NCBI RefSeq assembly: GCF_011045835.1
Contig: NZ_CP047350.1
Coordinates: 107,209-171,208 of the forward strand
Length of the DNA stretch: 64,000 nucleotides
Direction: 5' to 3'
From: Proteus terrae subsp. cibarius
Lineage (GTDB): Bacteria > Pseudomonadota > Gammaproteobacteria > Enterobacterales > Enterobacteriaceae
Position 1 is the first letter of the stretch, and each line of letters opens with the position of its first letter. The position numbers and the translations under genes were made by a program. The notes under the pieces are model-generated. The model was not told where the DNA came from. It saw only the letters and a list, made by a program, of their open reading frames with translations, and made no database searches. Positions 25,102 to 32,598 of the stretch are shown one piece after another.

Positions 25102-25488
25102 ATGTCTAAAAACGTCAACGATGTTTTTTCAAACCGAACTTCTTTGGAATGTACTGTAAATGCAGCGCTGGATCGTCGTATCGGTCTGCGTGTCGGGTTC
25201 CCTCATTACAGAGAAGGAGCAAACGGTGTGGTTTGTGAGATCGAAGCAGAGTACCCATTGCTCAACACTCATTCGAGTGTTGCATGGCCCCTGCTCGATG
25301 AACTCAACAGTTACACCATCCAAAAAAACCAATCGCTCATTGATCACATTGATAATGCGGTCGCTGAACTGTTGAAACACAAGGCTCGTCTACAGCTTGA
25401 TATTCAAAAGCTGCAAGACGGTGACATTGATCTGGTGAAACAGGCCAAGCAGCAATACGAAGACAACCAGATGTCGAGTAGCAGCTAG
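25102..25488 (+). CDS. Protein of unknown function
   Basis: 128 residues from MSKNVNDVFSNRTSLECTVNAALDRRIG. The C-terminal half is helical and coiled-coil-like (IDHIDNAVAELLKHKARLQLDIQKLQDGDIDLVKQAKQQYEDNQ). The IS3-family element begins four bases after the stop, so the gene is intact but may be cut off from downstream genes. Confidence 0.6.
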   Translation: MSKNVNDVFSNRTSLECTVNAALDRRIGLRVGFPHYREGANGVVCEIEAEYPLLNTHSSVAWPLLDELNSYTIQKNQSLIDHIDNAVAELLKHKARLQLDIQKLQDGDIDLVKQAKQQYEDNQMSSSS

Positions 25489-25509
25489 TTCTGAATCGCC
25501 ACGGATAAT

Positions 25510-26322
25510 CTAGACACTTCCGAGCCGTTGATAATACTGGTTTTCATATTCTGTCGGTGACATCTGATCGCTAGAACCATGCCGACGCTTACTGTTATAA
25601 AACATTTCGATGTAATCAAAAATATCGCTGCGGGCTTCTTCCCGCGTTCCGTAGAGCTTTTTCTTTATCCGTTCGCGTTTCAACAACTGGAAAAAGCTTT
25701 CTGCAACCGCATTATCATGGCAGTTACCGCGACGGCTCATGCTGCCCTCCAGGCCGTGTGATTTCAGGAACGACTGCCACTCATGGCTTGTGTATTGACT
25801 GCCCTGATCCGAATGAACCAGCACCTGTTTTTGGGGATTACGCCGCCATACAGCCATCAGCAGTGCGTTCAGGACAATGTCCTTTGTCATCCGGGATTGC
25901 ATGGACCAGCCGATAATTTTGCGTGAGAACAGATCAACAACCACGGCAAGATACAGCCAGCCTTCGTGGGTCCTGATGTAGGTTATGTCCGTTACCCAAC
26001 GCTCATCCGGAGCATCCGGATTGAACTGTCGCTGGAGCCTGTTGGGCGACACGATACTGGCTTCGCCTTTACGTGCTCGCGGGCTCCGGTATCCAACCTG
26101 AGCCTTTATCCCGACACGTTTCATCAGTCGCCAGACTCTGTTCACTCCGCACTGTTGCCCGCTGTCCCGCAGATCCAGATGGATTTTGCGATAACCATAG
26201 ATGCATCCCGATTCCAGCCAGAACTGTTTAATCTGTCCTGTCAGTCTTAGGTCTGCCTGATGGCGTTGTGAATGCGGCTGCTGAAGCCAGGCGTAAAAAC
26301 CACTGGGATGAACATCCAGCAC
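25510..26322 (-). CDS. IS3-family transposase OrfB (DDE integrase domain)
   Basis: 270 residues. HTH_21-like N-terminus (YGYRKIHLDLRD), then the rve core: WVTDITYI with the first Asp, VLVHSDQGSQYTS with the second, and MSRRGNCHDNAVAESFFQLLKRE with the catalytic Glu. DDE complete. Expressed as a fusion with OrfA by frameshifting. Confidence 0.95.
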   Translation of the reverse strand: MLDVHPSGFYAWLQQPHSQRHQADLRLTGQIKQFWLESGCIYGYRKIHLDLRDSGQQCGVNRVWRLMKRVGIKAQVGYRSPRARKGEASIVSPNRLQRQFNPDAPDERWVTDITYIRTHEGWLYLAVVVDLFSRKIIGWSMQSRMTKDIVLNALLMAVWRRNPQKQVLVHSDQGSQYTSHEWQSFLKSHGLEGSMSRRGNCHDNAVAESFFQLLKRERIKKKLYGTREEARSDIFDYIEMFYNSKRRHGSSDQMSPTEYENQYYQRLGSV

Positions 26323-26378
26323 CCGACAGAGCAGGCGAACAGGCCAGCAACAGGTGTTGTCACGGATAAAGGCGTACC

Positions 26379-26663
26379 TCAGTCGGACAGCTTTGCGAAG
26401 TACGCCGCGGCTTTTTTTAATATGTCCCGTTCGTCGGTAACCCGCTTCAGCTCTTTCTGGAGACGGCGGATCTCGGCCTGAGCATCTGACTGTTCTTTAT
26501 TAGTGGAAGAATCCGGACCGTACTTCTTTATCCAGGCGTAAAGGCTGTGGGTGGTGATATCGAGACGTGTTGCAACGCTGGCAACAGAATAACCGCGATC
26601 AACAACCTGTTTGACTGCTTCAATTTTAAACTCTTCGGGATAACGCTTACCGCTCATGGGCAC
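26379..26663 (-). CDS. IS3-family transposase OrfA (HTH_Tnp_1)
   Basis: 94 residues: helix-turn-helix (SGKRYPEEFKIEAVKQVVDRGYSVASVATRLDITTHSLYAWIKKYG) and a leucine-zipper-like segment (AEIRRLQKELKRVTDERDILKKAAAYF). An A7G slippery run near the 3' end (26411-26418, minus strand) is the expected programmed -1 frameshift site. Confidence 0.95.
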   Translation of the reverse strand: MPMSGKRYPEEFKIEAVKQVVDRGYSVASVATRLDITTHSLYAWIKKYGPDSSTNKEQSDAQAEIRRLQKELKRVTDERDILKKAAAYFAKLSD

Positions 26664-26746
26664 CTCTCTTTAAGCCATCTTAAATGACTCTGAGGTGTCT
26701 GTTAAACCCGTGGCGATTCATTCAGGTCTGATAGCCAGGATTCAAT

Positions 26747-26807
26747 TTTAACCCTACCGGGGTGCTTTCCCGGAAGGGATGGGCACCCTGCTAATCCAGG
26801 AGGCCCT
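26747..26807 (+). promoter_or_regulatory. Structured leader of the DndC-like gene
   Basis: Hairpin ACCGGG-GTGCTTT-CCCGG; segment B GGGCACCC pairs with GTGC of the loop or, through GGGC, with GCCC before the ATG. Confidence 0.65.
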
Positions 26808-29261
26808 ATGCAACAAACATTAAACTTTGATCTATCAGAACAACCCATCCCAGTGCTTTTGCGTGGGGATAAGTGGGATTCTGTTTGGTCAGAACTGACT
26901 GATAACGAGGATTTGAACTTCGTTGATGCCAGTAGAGGAACCAGTCTGTCATCGTTGATCACGTCATCGGTTGAGTCCATTCACACGGCCTTAATTGATG
27001 GGTGGACCATGATGATCGGCTATTCCAGTGGTAAAGATTCTGAAACGGTCTTGCACCTGTTCCTGATGGCCCTGATCCGGGCTGTAAGGAGTGGGGCGAC
27101 CATCAGCCAGCACCACTTCATCTTGCACACTGACACACTGATCGAAAGCCCAGAGGTAAGGTGGCTGGCGGATCAGAAACTGGCCGAGCTGGAGCGTTTC
27201 ATTGCGAAGGAAAACCTTCCTCTGACCATCGTTCTAGCAAAGCCTGGGATCTCGCAGAGTTGGACGGGCCGAATCCTTACTGGGAGGGGGTTGCCTACGT
27301 TTTCCAACTCCACGGCCCGCCAGTGTAGCCAGGATTTAAAAATCACCTCTGCCAAAAGAGCGAAGGCAGCTTATATGCGAGAGCTTCCCAAAGAGGTTCG
27401 ACAGAAAGTCTGCCTTTTGCTGGGCAGTCGTGATGCTGAAAGCACTATTCGTGCGGCCAACATTGCAAAACAGCGAGGAAGCTCAGATCGCGTCATTAAG
27501 ACGAAAGATGGGGGTGAGCTGTATGTGGTGAAAAACTGGTTGGCGAGTGATGTCTGGGAGTTCTTACTATCCGCTGGCATGGGCTCAGCATATCCTCTGC
27601 CAAGTTACTTGGAGAGCAATGTCACTACGGCAGAGCTTTACAAGGCGGCAACAGGGGAGTGCGTGTGGTCGGCAACAGAGAAGAAGGCCAGTGACGCCTG
27701 TGGCGCTCGCTTCGGTTGCTGGGCTTGCCAGGCTGTTGGGTTGGATAAGTCAATGGAGACGTTGCTTGCCACGGACCCTGAAAGGCATGGCTATATGTCG
27801 GGGCTGAACCGCATCCAGCGCTACTTGGCAAAACGCCGGTACGCATGGGAAGACCGCCATCCCGTAGGTCGAACGATTTACGAGGGCGGATACATCAAAA
27901 TACAGCCGGACGTTTACAGTCCTGTTTTCCTAGAACGATTGCTTCATGTCTGTTGCAGCATGGACTACATGGAGCAAAAGAGAGCTGATGAGCTGGCATA
28001 CAAGCTGGCTACTGGTCAAGCAGAGGATAACGACTGGAACCGTCGAATGGCAGAGCCACAATTCCGGATCATATCGGAAGAGGCTTTAGTCCATATCGAC
28101 TTCATGTGGGCCTTCCATCATTTCAATGATAAGCCTTTCCATGCCCTGGAGATTTACCACAGGGTTTGGTCGATGGGTGATCTGGACTTGCTGGAAGACG
28201 AGCCGCAGTGTGAAACCGTTCCTCAGTCACCAATTCCGAAGCCATTGTGGTTGAAGGTTGGTCGCTGGGGCGATGGTTCGCTTTCTGATGGCTTGGCCGA
28301 TCCGTTAGCGGAAATGGCTTACTTTGACGGCGGGGATGACCCGTTGGCAGCGCAAGTGATCAATACCGCAGACGGAAAGAGAAGGGTGGTTTGCTTCGCA
28401 GAAGATGATGAAGTGAAAGTCGATCCCGACTCCGCTGCGTTCATCATCTGGAACGAATACCCGCGACTAAGGGAGTCTGTACTAAAGGGACATTATACGC
28501 CCGGTAGTGCAGCGCAGTTCTACCTTCGGTTCGGAGCAATCCAGCTTGCGAAAGGAAAAGGCGCTTTGTATCACCGTATGATGCAAAGAGGTCAAACCTA
28601 CCACCAGATGGGCCTTACAGGGCTACAGACGATGGAAGGAATCCAACAGCGCAAGGATGTCAAAGTGCTTAGCGATGCTAAGTACAAAGATCTGGTGAAG
28701 CGAAAAATCAAGGGAAGACTGGCAACGGTACGCTGGTGGGTCAACTTGCACTTAACGTTCAAGTACCATCTGCACCACCGTACTCCGACGGGGTTGTTCA
28801 TCGAGAAGCAACTTGACCAGGAAGCAATGGAAGAACAGAAACGGCATCAGGAGCGATGGTTTAACTACGTGACTGACGCGATGCTTTGTTACTCCAGCGC
28901 ATTCTGTATGAGCGTCATGGAAGGGCGAGAGGGGAGCGGAAACGCCAACATTCGTCGTTACATGGCCGCGACCAGAAGGAAGGCTTATACGGCCCTCTGC
29001 GAGCTCTTGGACAATACTGACGCCCAGTGGGTGAATGATGTGGTCCAGAGTGCCGTAGGGCAGTATGAGGCGATACAGGCAGCCCTAACCGAAGGTTCCG
29101 CGCTTGCTATCTATCTCGACTGGATCAACCTACTGTCAAAACGCCATCCAGCCTCTTTGGAGCGACATGTCAGAACGATGATCAAGGCGGTTCAACGCTT
29201 ACATCGCCGCGACGACACAGAGTTGCAAAGAGGACAGCAAGGCTTGTCCTTGGCCGCATAA
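26808..29261 (+). CDS. DndC-like PAPS-reductase-family protein, orphan
   Basis: 817 residues. N-terminal PP-loop domain GYSSGKDSETVLHLFLMAL (near residue 70), then GRGLPTFSNSTARQCSQDLKI, LLGSRDAESTIRAANIAKQRG, KNWLASDVWEFL, and the Cys motif CGARFGCWACQAVGLDKSMETLL. The order and wording match DndC, the ATP-dependent enzyme that activates DNA for phosphorothioation with sulfur from a desulfurase. No dndA, B, D or E is near. The C-terminal 450 residues are an extra region I do not recognise. Role open: DNA or tRNA sulfur chemistry, or a repurposed nucleotide-binding protein. Confidence 0.7.
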   Translation: MQQTLNFDLSEQPIPVLLRGDKWDSVWSELTDNEDLNFVDASRGTSLSSLITSSVESIHTALIDGWTMMIGYSSGKDSETVLHLFLMALIRAVRSGATISQHHFILHTDTLIESPEVRWLADQKLAELERFIAKENLPLTIVLAKPGISQSWTGRILTGRGLPTFSNSTARQCSQDLKITSAKRAKAAYMRELPKEVRQKVCLLLGSRDAESTIRAANIAKQRGSSDRVIKTKDGGELYVVKNWLASDVWEFLLSAGMGSAYPLPSYLESNVTTAELYKAATGECVWSATEKKASDACGARFGCWACQAVGLDKSMETLLATDPERHGYMSGLNRIQRYLAKRRYAWEDRHPVGRTIYEGGYIKIQPDVYSPVFLERLLHVCCSMDYMEQKRADELAYKLATGQAEDNDWNRRMAEPQFRIISEEALVHIDFMWAFHHFNDKPFHALEIYHRVWSMGDLDLLEDEPQCETVPQSPIPKPLWLKVGRWGDGSLSDGLADPLAEMAYFDGGDDPLAAQVINTADGKRRVVCFAEDDEVKVDPDSAAFIIWNEYPRLRESVLKGHYTPGSAAQFYLRFGAIQLAKGKGALYHRMMQRGQTYHQMGLTGLQTMEGIQQRKDVKVLSDAKYKDLVKRKIKGRLATVRWWVNLHLTFKYHLHHRTPTGLFIEKQLDQEAMEEQKRHQERWFNYVTDAMLCYSSAFCMSVMEGREGSGNANIRRYMAATRRKAYTALCELLDNTDAQWVNDVVQSAVGQYEAIQAALTEGSALAIYLDWINLLSKRHPASLERHVRTMIKAVQRLHRRDDTELQRGQQGLSLAA

Positions 29262-29290
29262 AAAGCCCTCCTTCGGGAGGGCTTTTTCTT
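29262..29290 (+). terminator. Intrinsic terminator after the DndC-like gene
   Basis: AAAAAGCCCTCC-ttcg-GGAGGGCTTTTT, 12-bp stem with a T-tract; the strongest terminator inside the 7-36 kb block. Confidence 0.9.
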
Positions 29291-29293
29291 TTG

Positions 29294-29308
29294 CACCCCA
29301 AAAGGGCA
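29294..29308 (+). promoter_or_regulatory. Candidate AcaCD/FlhDC-type operator before the seventh unit
   Basis: CACCCCAAAAGGGCA followed by attacagcgtttta, almost the same 3' half as the box at 7014. Confidence 0.6.
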
Positions 29309-29356
29309 ATTACAGCGTTTTACCCTTTTAGGTGGCTGTCATACTCTTTGTTCATT

Positions 29357-29398
29357 GTCAGCGCTTGCTGGCTATAACGGTAGCTGGCCCAAAACAGC
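29357..29398 (+). ncRNA. Two-hairpin/pseudoknot element, copy 7 (divergent)
   Basis: Hairpin 1 GTCAGC-GCTT-GCTGGC. The second stem is reduced to GG-TAGCTGG-CC and the A-rich strand shortened to CAAAACAGC. The conserved loop and CAGC are kept. Confidence 0.5.
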
Positions 29399-29405
29399 AA
29401 TAACC

Positions 29406-29462
29406 TAACCCCTCGGGAGGAAACCCCTCCTGGGTTCTCTCCCACAAACAAAGGAGAGAAGC
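29406..29462 (+). promoter_or_regulatory. Structured leader of gene 29463
   Basis: Hairpin GGAGG-AAACC-CCTCC; segment B GGGTTCTCTCC pairs through GGGTT with loop AACCC or through CTCTCC with GGAGAG of the ribosome site. Confidence 0.65.
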
Positions 29463-29666
29463 ATGAGCCTAGACAAGTTAAGTCGGCTGGTGGACCAACA
29501 ACGAAAGACCCAGGATGAAATCGACAATGAAATCATTCTGGCCGTCAAAGAGGTGTTGGCTACAAACTCAGTCGGTTTAGCCCGTGAGCTTGTTGGGGGT
29601 GTCCCGCAAGATCATCCATTCCATCCGTTTTTACTCGCTATAGCTAAGCAGCTTGACCCGAGATAA
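29463..29666 (+). CDS. 67-residue protein, unknown function
   Basis: MSLDKLSRLVDQQRKTQDEIDNEIILAVKEVL...: helical N-terminal half, then GGVPQDHPFHPFLLAIAKQLDPR. Start set by AAAGGAG. Not recognised. Confidence 0.6.
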   Translation: MSLDKLSRLVDQQRKTQDEIDNEIILAVKEVLATNSVGLARELVGGVPQDHPFHPFLLAIAKQLDPR

Positions 29667-29670
29667 CTAA

Positions 29671-29737
29671 GTAACCCAACCGGGTACACCAAGGCCCGGT
29701 CGGCTTTGGTGTACCTCCAACCAATTTTGGAGGCACT
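29671..29737 (+). promoter_or_regulatory. Structured leader of the YfbR-like gene
   Basis: Hairpin ACCGGG-TACACCAAGG-CCCGGT; segment B TTGGTGTA is the perfect 8-base complement of loop TACACCAA. Its CCTCC pairs with GGAGG of the ribosome site. The clearest mutually exclusive pairing in the window. Confidence 0.8.
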
Positions 29738-30343
29738 ATGTCTAATTCAAATTTCGGCTTTCTAGCTCTGGCCTTGCGCCAACGCCTGATCAAACGCTGG
29801 TCACTGATGCACTCTGTTCAACCGGAGTCTGTGTTGGAACACAGCGCTGTTGTTACCCTGCTTTCCTACCTGGCTGGCAATATTGCCATTCAGCAAGGGA
29901 AGTCGGTGGATCTGGCAGTCATGCTTGCTCATGCTTCGTTGCATGATGCAGCCGAGGTTCTCTGTTCGGATGTTGTAACACCGGTCAAGAAAGCAAACGC
30001 TGTTTTGCAGCGTGAGTTTGAACGACTGGAAAAGGCCGCAGAGGACAAACTCATCCAGACTCTTCCCGAAGAACTCCAGGATGCAGTCGCCATAGCCTTC
30101 GCTCCCGGTGGCTATGAACAATCACTGGTTAAGGCCTGTGATACCTACTCCGCTTACATCAAGTGCAAACTTGAGGTGGCCGCAGGTAATGGCCTTGAGT
30201 TCCAGGATGCTCTCAGCAAAATGGAACGTGTTGTTGCTCAGGTGAAATCGGACTTCCCGGAAATCGACGCTCTGGACAAATGGTTTGGTAACGGACTCGG
30301 CCATTCAGTAGATAAACTGCTGGCAGGGGGTAACGATGACTAA
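29738..30343 (+). CDS. YfbR-like HD-domain 5'-deoxynucleotidase
   Basis: 201 residues, the length of E. coli YfbR. Matching segments: LRQRLIKRWSLMHSVQPESVLEHSAVV with the first His, LAHASLHDAAEVLCSDVVTPVK with the HD pair, ERLEKAAEDKLIQTLPEEL, and SLVKACDTYSAYIKCKLEVAAGN with the last Asp. YfbR dephosphorylates dNMPs. With the ferredoxin-like gene it hints that the plasmid adjusts nucleotide pools. The next gene overlaps its stop. Confidence 0.85.
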   Translation: MSNSNFGFLALALRQRLIKRWSLMHSVQPESVLEHSAVVTLLSYLAGNIAIQQGKSVDLAVMLAHASLHDAAEVLCSDVVTPVKKANAVLQREFERLEKAAEDKLIQTLPEELQDAVAIAFAPGGYEQSLVKACDTYSAYIKCKLEVAAGNGLEFQDALSKMERVVAQVKSDFPEIDALDKWFGNGLGHSVDKLLAGGNDD

Positions 30344-30605
30344 TCCAATCCCTGGCGACATCAAGATTAAGGACTTTGGCCGCGACCGGAAATTCCGTTC
30401 GGTTGATGAGCTTCAAAGCACTTTGTCAGAACAGTACAAAGGTCAGCATGTCAGCATCGTTTACCCTGCAAAGCCCAGCGGTTTACTCCGCACGGTTTTT
30501 GTCAGTGTCGATGATGCTGGTGGCGTGAATCGAACCTATGGGGACCAGTCTCCTGTCGATTTTTCTGCCATCAAAGATGACCTGTATGTACCAAGTGACC
30601 TGTAG
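30336..30605 (+). CDS. Protein of unknown function
   Basis: 89 residues, overlapping the YfbR-like gene by 8 bases, so probably coupled. MTNPIPGDIKIKDFGRDRKFRSVDELQSTLSEQYKGQHVSIVYPAKPSG: mixed alpha/beta, soluble. Not recognised. Confidence 0.6.
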   Translation: MTNPIPGDIKIKDFGRDRKFRSVDELQSTLSEQYKGQHVSIVYPAKPSGLLRTVFVSVDDAGGVNRTYGDQSPVDFSAIKDDLYVPSDL

Positions 30606-30618
30606 GAGAGCACTAGCT

Positions 30619-30837
30619 ATGGTGGTGATCATCGTAAACACAGGACACTATGAGTTTATCGGCCTTGGTGAGACCCACGGACAAGCCACAGAAGGGCTTT
30701 TGAAACGCTGGGACGAACACTGCGAACGTAATCCGGATGCTGAGTCTGGTTACATGCAGGAGCTGATAGAAGAAGGAAGCGCACAAGTTGTCGAGATGGA
30801 GCCCGGCTCCGCCGTAATTTACGGACTTGACGGCTAA
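30619..30837 (+). CDS. 72-residue protein, unknown function
   Basis: From MVVIIVNTGHYEFIGLGETHG with TAGGAGAG eight bases upstream; an in-frame extension to 30538 overlaps the previous gene. Acidic, soluble. No structured leader. Not recognised. Confidence 0.55.
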   Translation: MVVIIVNTGHYEFIGLGETHGQATEGLLKRWDEHCERNPDAESGYMQELIEEGSAQVVEMEPGSAVIYGLDG

Positions 30838-30847
30838 GCCTTCTCAA

Positions 30848-30910
30848 CTAACCCACTCGGGCGCATCATCCCGAGAGGGTGTGGTGCGTCCTAACCAAAA
30901 GGAATGCACT
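30848..30910 (+). promoter_or_regulatory. Structured leader of gene 30911
   Basis: Hairpin CTCGGG-CGCATCAT-CCCGAG; segment B TGGTGCG is complementary to loop CGCATCA and, alternatively, to TGCACTA at the start codon (aaaggaatgcact). Confidence 0.75.
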
Positions 30911-31468
30911 ATGTCTAACTTTGAACAAGCTCTGGAGCGTACTGACGGTAAAACACTGATTCTCAGCAATGGGAGTAAGTGGGCAGGCCAAGACCCGGAC
31001 AGCATTCAGACTTTACTGGATGTCCTGGGTGACAACGTTCTTGACCCGATGTTTGAGCAGTATCACTGTTATCGCCCATACCCGTTTGAACCAATGGTGA
31101 GGACGGGGCGAAATGGCGAAATGTTCCAGCCTTGGCTTGGGGCAGCCTGCTTCTTTGGGAACTTCCTGACCGTCTCTCATGTTTTCAACATCATCACGAA
31201 AGATGACGGTGTTGTTGAGGCCTTAACAGAGGCGATCCGGAAGAATATGGCGACTGAACAGTACCAGCAGAATGCCTATGAGCGTTATGCCGGTTGGTTC
31301 TACGCTGAAACCAGCGAAGGGTTAAGGCTAGTCTCTCCAAGTGAGGCTGCCGACATCCGAGCTGGCGCAGTTTCAAAGCTGCGTTACCCAAGAAACTTCG
31401 AGGTTATGAAAACTGCGGTTCTCAAAGGTCCTCGATTTGATACTGAATTAAACCGCAAGGCTTCTTAA
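30911..31468 (+). CDS. Protein of unknown function
   Basis: 185 residues from MSNFEQALERTDGKTLILSNGSKWAGQ. Aromatic-rich middle (QYHCYRPYPFEPMV, WLGAACFFGNF), basic C-terminus. An extension to 30827 covers the leader. Not recognised. Confidence 0.6.
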   Translation: MSNFEQALERTDGKTLILSNGSKWAGQDPDSIQTLLDVLGDNVLDPMFEQYHCYRPYPFEPMVRTGRNGEMFQPWLGAACFFGNFLTVSHVFNIITKDDGVVEALTEAIRKNMATEQYQQNAYERYAGWFYAETSEGLRLVSPSEAADIRAGAVSKLRYPRNFEVMKTAVLKGPRFDTELNRKAS

Positions 31469-31477
31469 CCCAAACAT

Positions 31478-31542
31478 TAACCCCACGGGGGACATCGGTC
31501 CCTGAGGGGATGGTGTCTCCCTCTGAAATTAAGGAGATACCA
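31478..31542 (+). promoter_or_regulatory. Structured leader of gene 31543
   Basis: Segment B TGGTGTCTCC pairs over ten bases (one G-T) with GGAGATACCA before the ATG; GGTGTC can alternatively pair with GACATC in the upstream hairpin. Confidence 0.75.
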
Positions 31543-32394
31543 ATGATTAAACAGCATTTTCAAAACGAACTGGTTAAGTGTGGATACCCGGATGATCTGA
31601 CGATTGAGTACAGTCTCGGATACTGCCAGGGGGATGGCGTAGCCTTCTACGGGGATTTGAGCGTTGATGACGTCAAAGCTCTCATGAATCGCCTATTCAG
31701 CACTGAGCCCGGCCAAGTGGATGCTGTCAGCCGCGTGAAGAACCTGATGGCACAGAAAGACATTGAGAATATGCTTTCTGTCCTCCGCGAATATGGTTCC
31801 TGTGACCTGTCCATTACTCGGAATAGTCACGGGCATCACTACAGCCATTGGAACTGCATGAACATCGACGACAACGTGGACTTCACAGGGATCTTCCCTG
31901 ATGATGATTCCATGATTGGCACCGGCATTGAAGGGATTAACCAGGATATGGTCGAGCGCTGGCAAGACCTCTGGGAACGCTTTGTGCTGGAGCTGGCGGA
32001 TGATGTAAAAAGTCTTTCCAAGAAGCTCGAAGCGGACGGGTACTCGCTGATCGAGGCCTCTCCATGCGAAGATGAAGTGGTTTGGGAACGGGCCACTGAA
32101 AACTACCTGGTGCGTGTTACTGAACTCCCTGAGCGGGATTTCGATATGGGCCACTGGGATGACGAAGTAAGAGACCAAACAATTTGTTCTATCCTGGAAG
32201 GGAAAGAGCGAGTGCTTGGCCTACGTGTTGAGGTACTCTCTCGTGAAAACGAGATTGTCCTGGGTGAAGAGAGTCTGCACGGCTTGACCGTTGCCAGTGA
32301 TGACAAGAGCTACGCTGGCTACAGACGAGAACTTCTCCGGGGCGCTATCCAGCAAACCAGGGACTTTTTCTCTCGCCACCTCAAAGCGGCATAA
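31543..32394 (+). CDS. Protein of unknown function
   Basis: 283 residues from MIKQHFQNELVKCGYPDDLTIEYSLGYCQGDGVAFYGDL. It has a beta-rich N-terminal domain with SRNSHGHHYSHWNCMNIDDN-type His clusters (SITRNSHGHHYSHWNCM), then an acidic helical part. His/Cys placement could bind metal. Not recognised. Last gene of the seventh unit. Confidence 0.6.
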   Translation: MIKQHFQNELVKCGYPDDLTIEYSLGYCQGDGVAFYGDLSVDDVKALMNRLFSTEPGQVDAVSRVKNLMAQKDIENMLSVLREYGSCDLSITRNSHGHHYSHWNCMNIDDNVDFTGIFPDDDSMIGTGIEGINQDMVERWQDLWERFVLELADDVKSLSKKLEADGYSLIEASPCEDEVVWERATENYLVRVTELPERDFDMGHWDDEVRDQTICSILEGKERVLGLRVEVLSRENEIVLGEESLHGLTVASDDKSYAGYRRELLRGAIQQTRDFFSRHLKAA

Positions 32395-32397
32395 CAA

Positions 32398-32460
32398 GGC
32401 AGGGGGAAACCCCTGCTTTACTTCCCAAGTCTTCTTACTCATGGTTAAGCCATCAGTAAG
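32398..32460 (+). terminator. End-of-unit hairpins before pseudoknot copy 8
   Basis: GCAGGGG-gaaa-CCCCTGC followed by tttact, then the long inverted repeat CTTACTCATGG...CCATCAGTAAG (32434-32460), a sister of 8082-8109. Confidence 0.5.
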
Positions 32461-32469
32461 CAGATTTTG

Positions 32470-32520
32470 TCCTCCCTGAGGGCGAAAGCGTGCGATAGCT
32501 GGTCGCCAAAAACAAACAGC
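32470..32520 (+). ncRNA. Two-hairpin/pseudoknot element, copy 8
   Basis: Hairpin 1 CCTC-CCT-GAGG, then GCGA-TAGCTGG-TCGC, then CAAAAACAAACAGC. Followed by the palindrome AAATTAACGTTAATTT at 32521-32536. Confidence 0.65.
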
Positions 32521-32538
32521 AAATTAACGTTAATTTAT

Positions 32539-32598
32539 TAATCCCTGCGGGAGTCTATCTCCTGCTGGAGATACCTCCCGTTATTTCTGGAGGTATCC
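32539..32598 (+). promoter_or_regulatory. Structured leader of the 48-residue gene 32599
   Basis: Segment B GGAGATACCTCC pairs downstream with GGAGGTATCC (GATACCTCC arm) or upstream with TATCTCC of the first hairpin. Alternative pairing is explicit here. Confidence 0.7.

Larger units (their letters stand above)
25492..26720 (-). mobile_element. IS3-family insertion sequence, 1229 bp
   Basis: Terminal inverted repeats start TGAATCGCCACGG at both ends, with further matching (GACAC) inside. Flanked by 3-bp direct repeats TTC (25489-25491 and 26721-26723), the usual target duplication of the family. It carries orfA and orfB leftward with a frameshift window. It is inserted between gene 25102 and the DndC-like gene, within one unit; the latter still has its own leader and ribosome site. 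Confidence 0.95.

Noticed and set aside
26808..29261. Ordinary assimilatory PAPS reductase (CysH)
   Set aside because: Far too long, and the Cys motif RFGCWACQAVGLDKSME and RQCSQDLKI are of the DndC type rather than the CysH ECGLH type.
7077..32520. Pseudoknot elements as preQ1-I riboswitches or type III (ToxIN-like) antitoxin repeats
   Set aside because: The size and A-rich strand recall preQ1-I, but the conserved preQ1 loop bases are not matched and no queuosine genes follow. ToxIN antitoxins are tandem repeats next to a toxin; these copies are dispersed and each heads a different operon.
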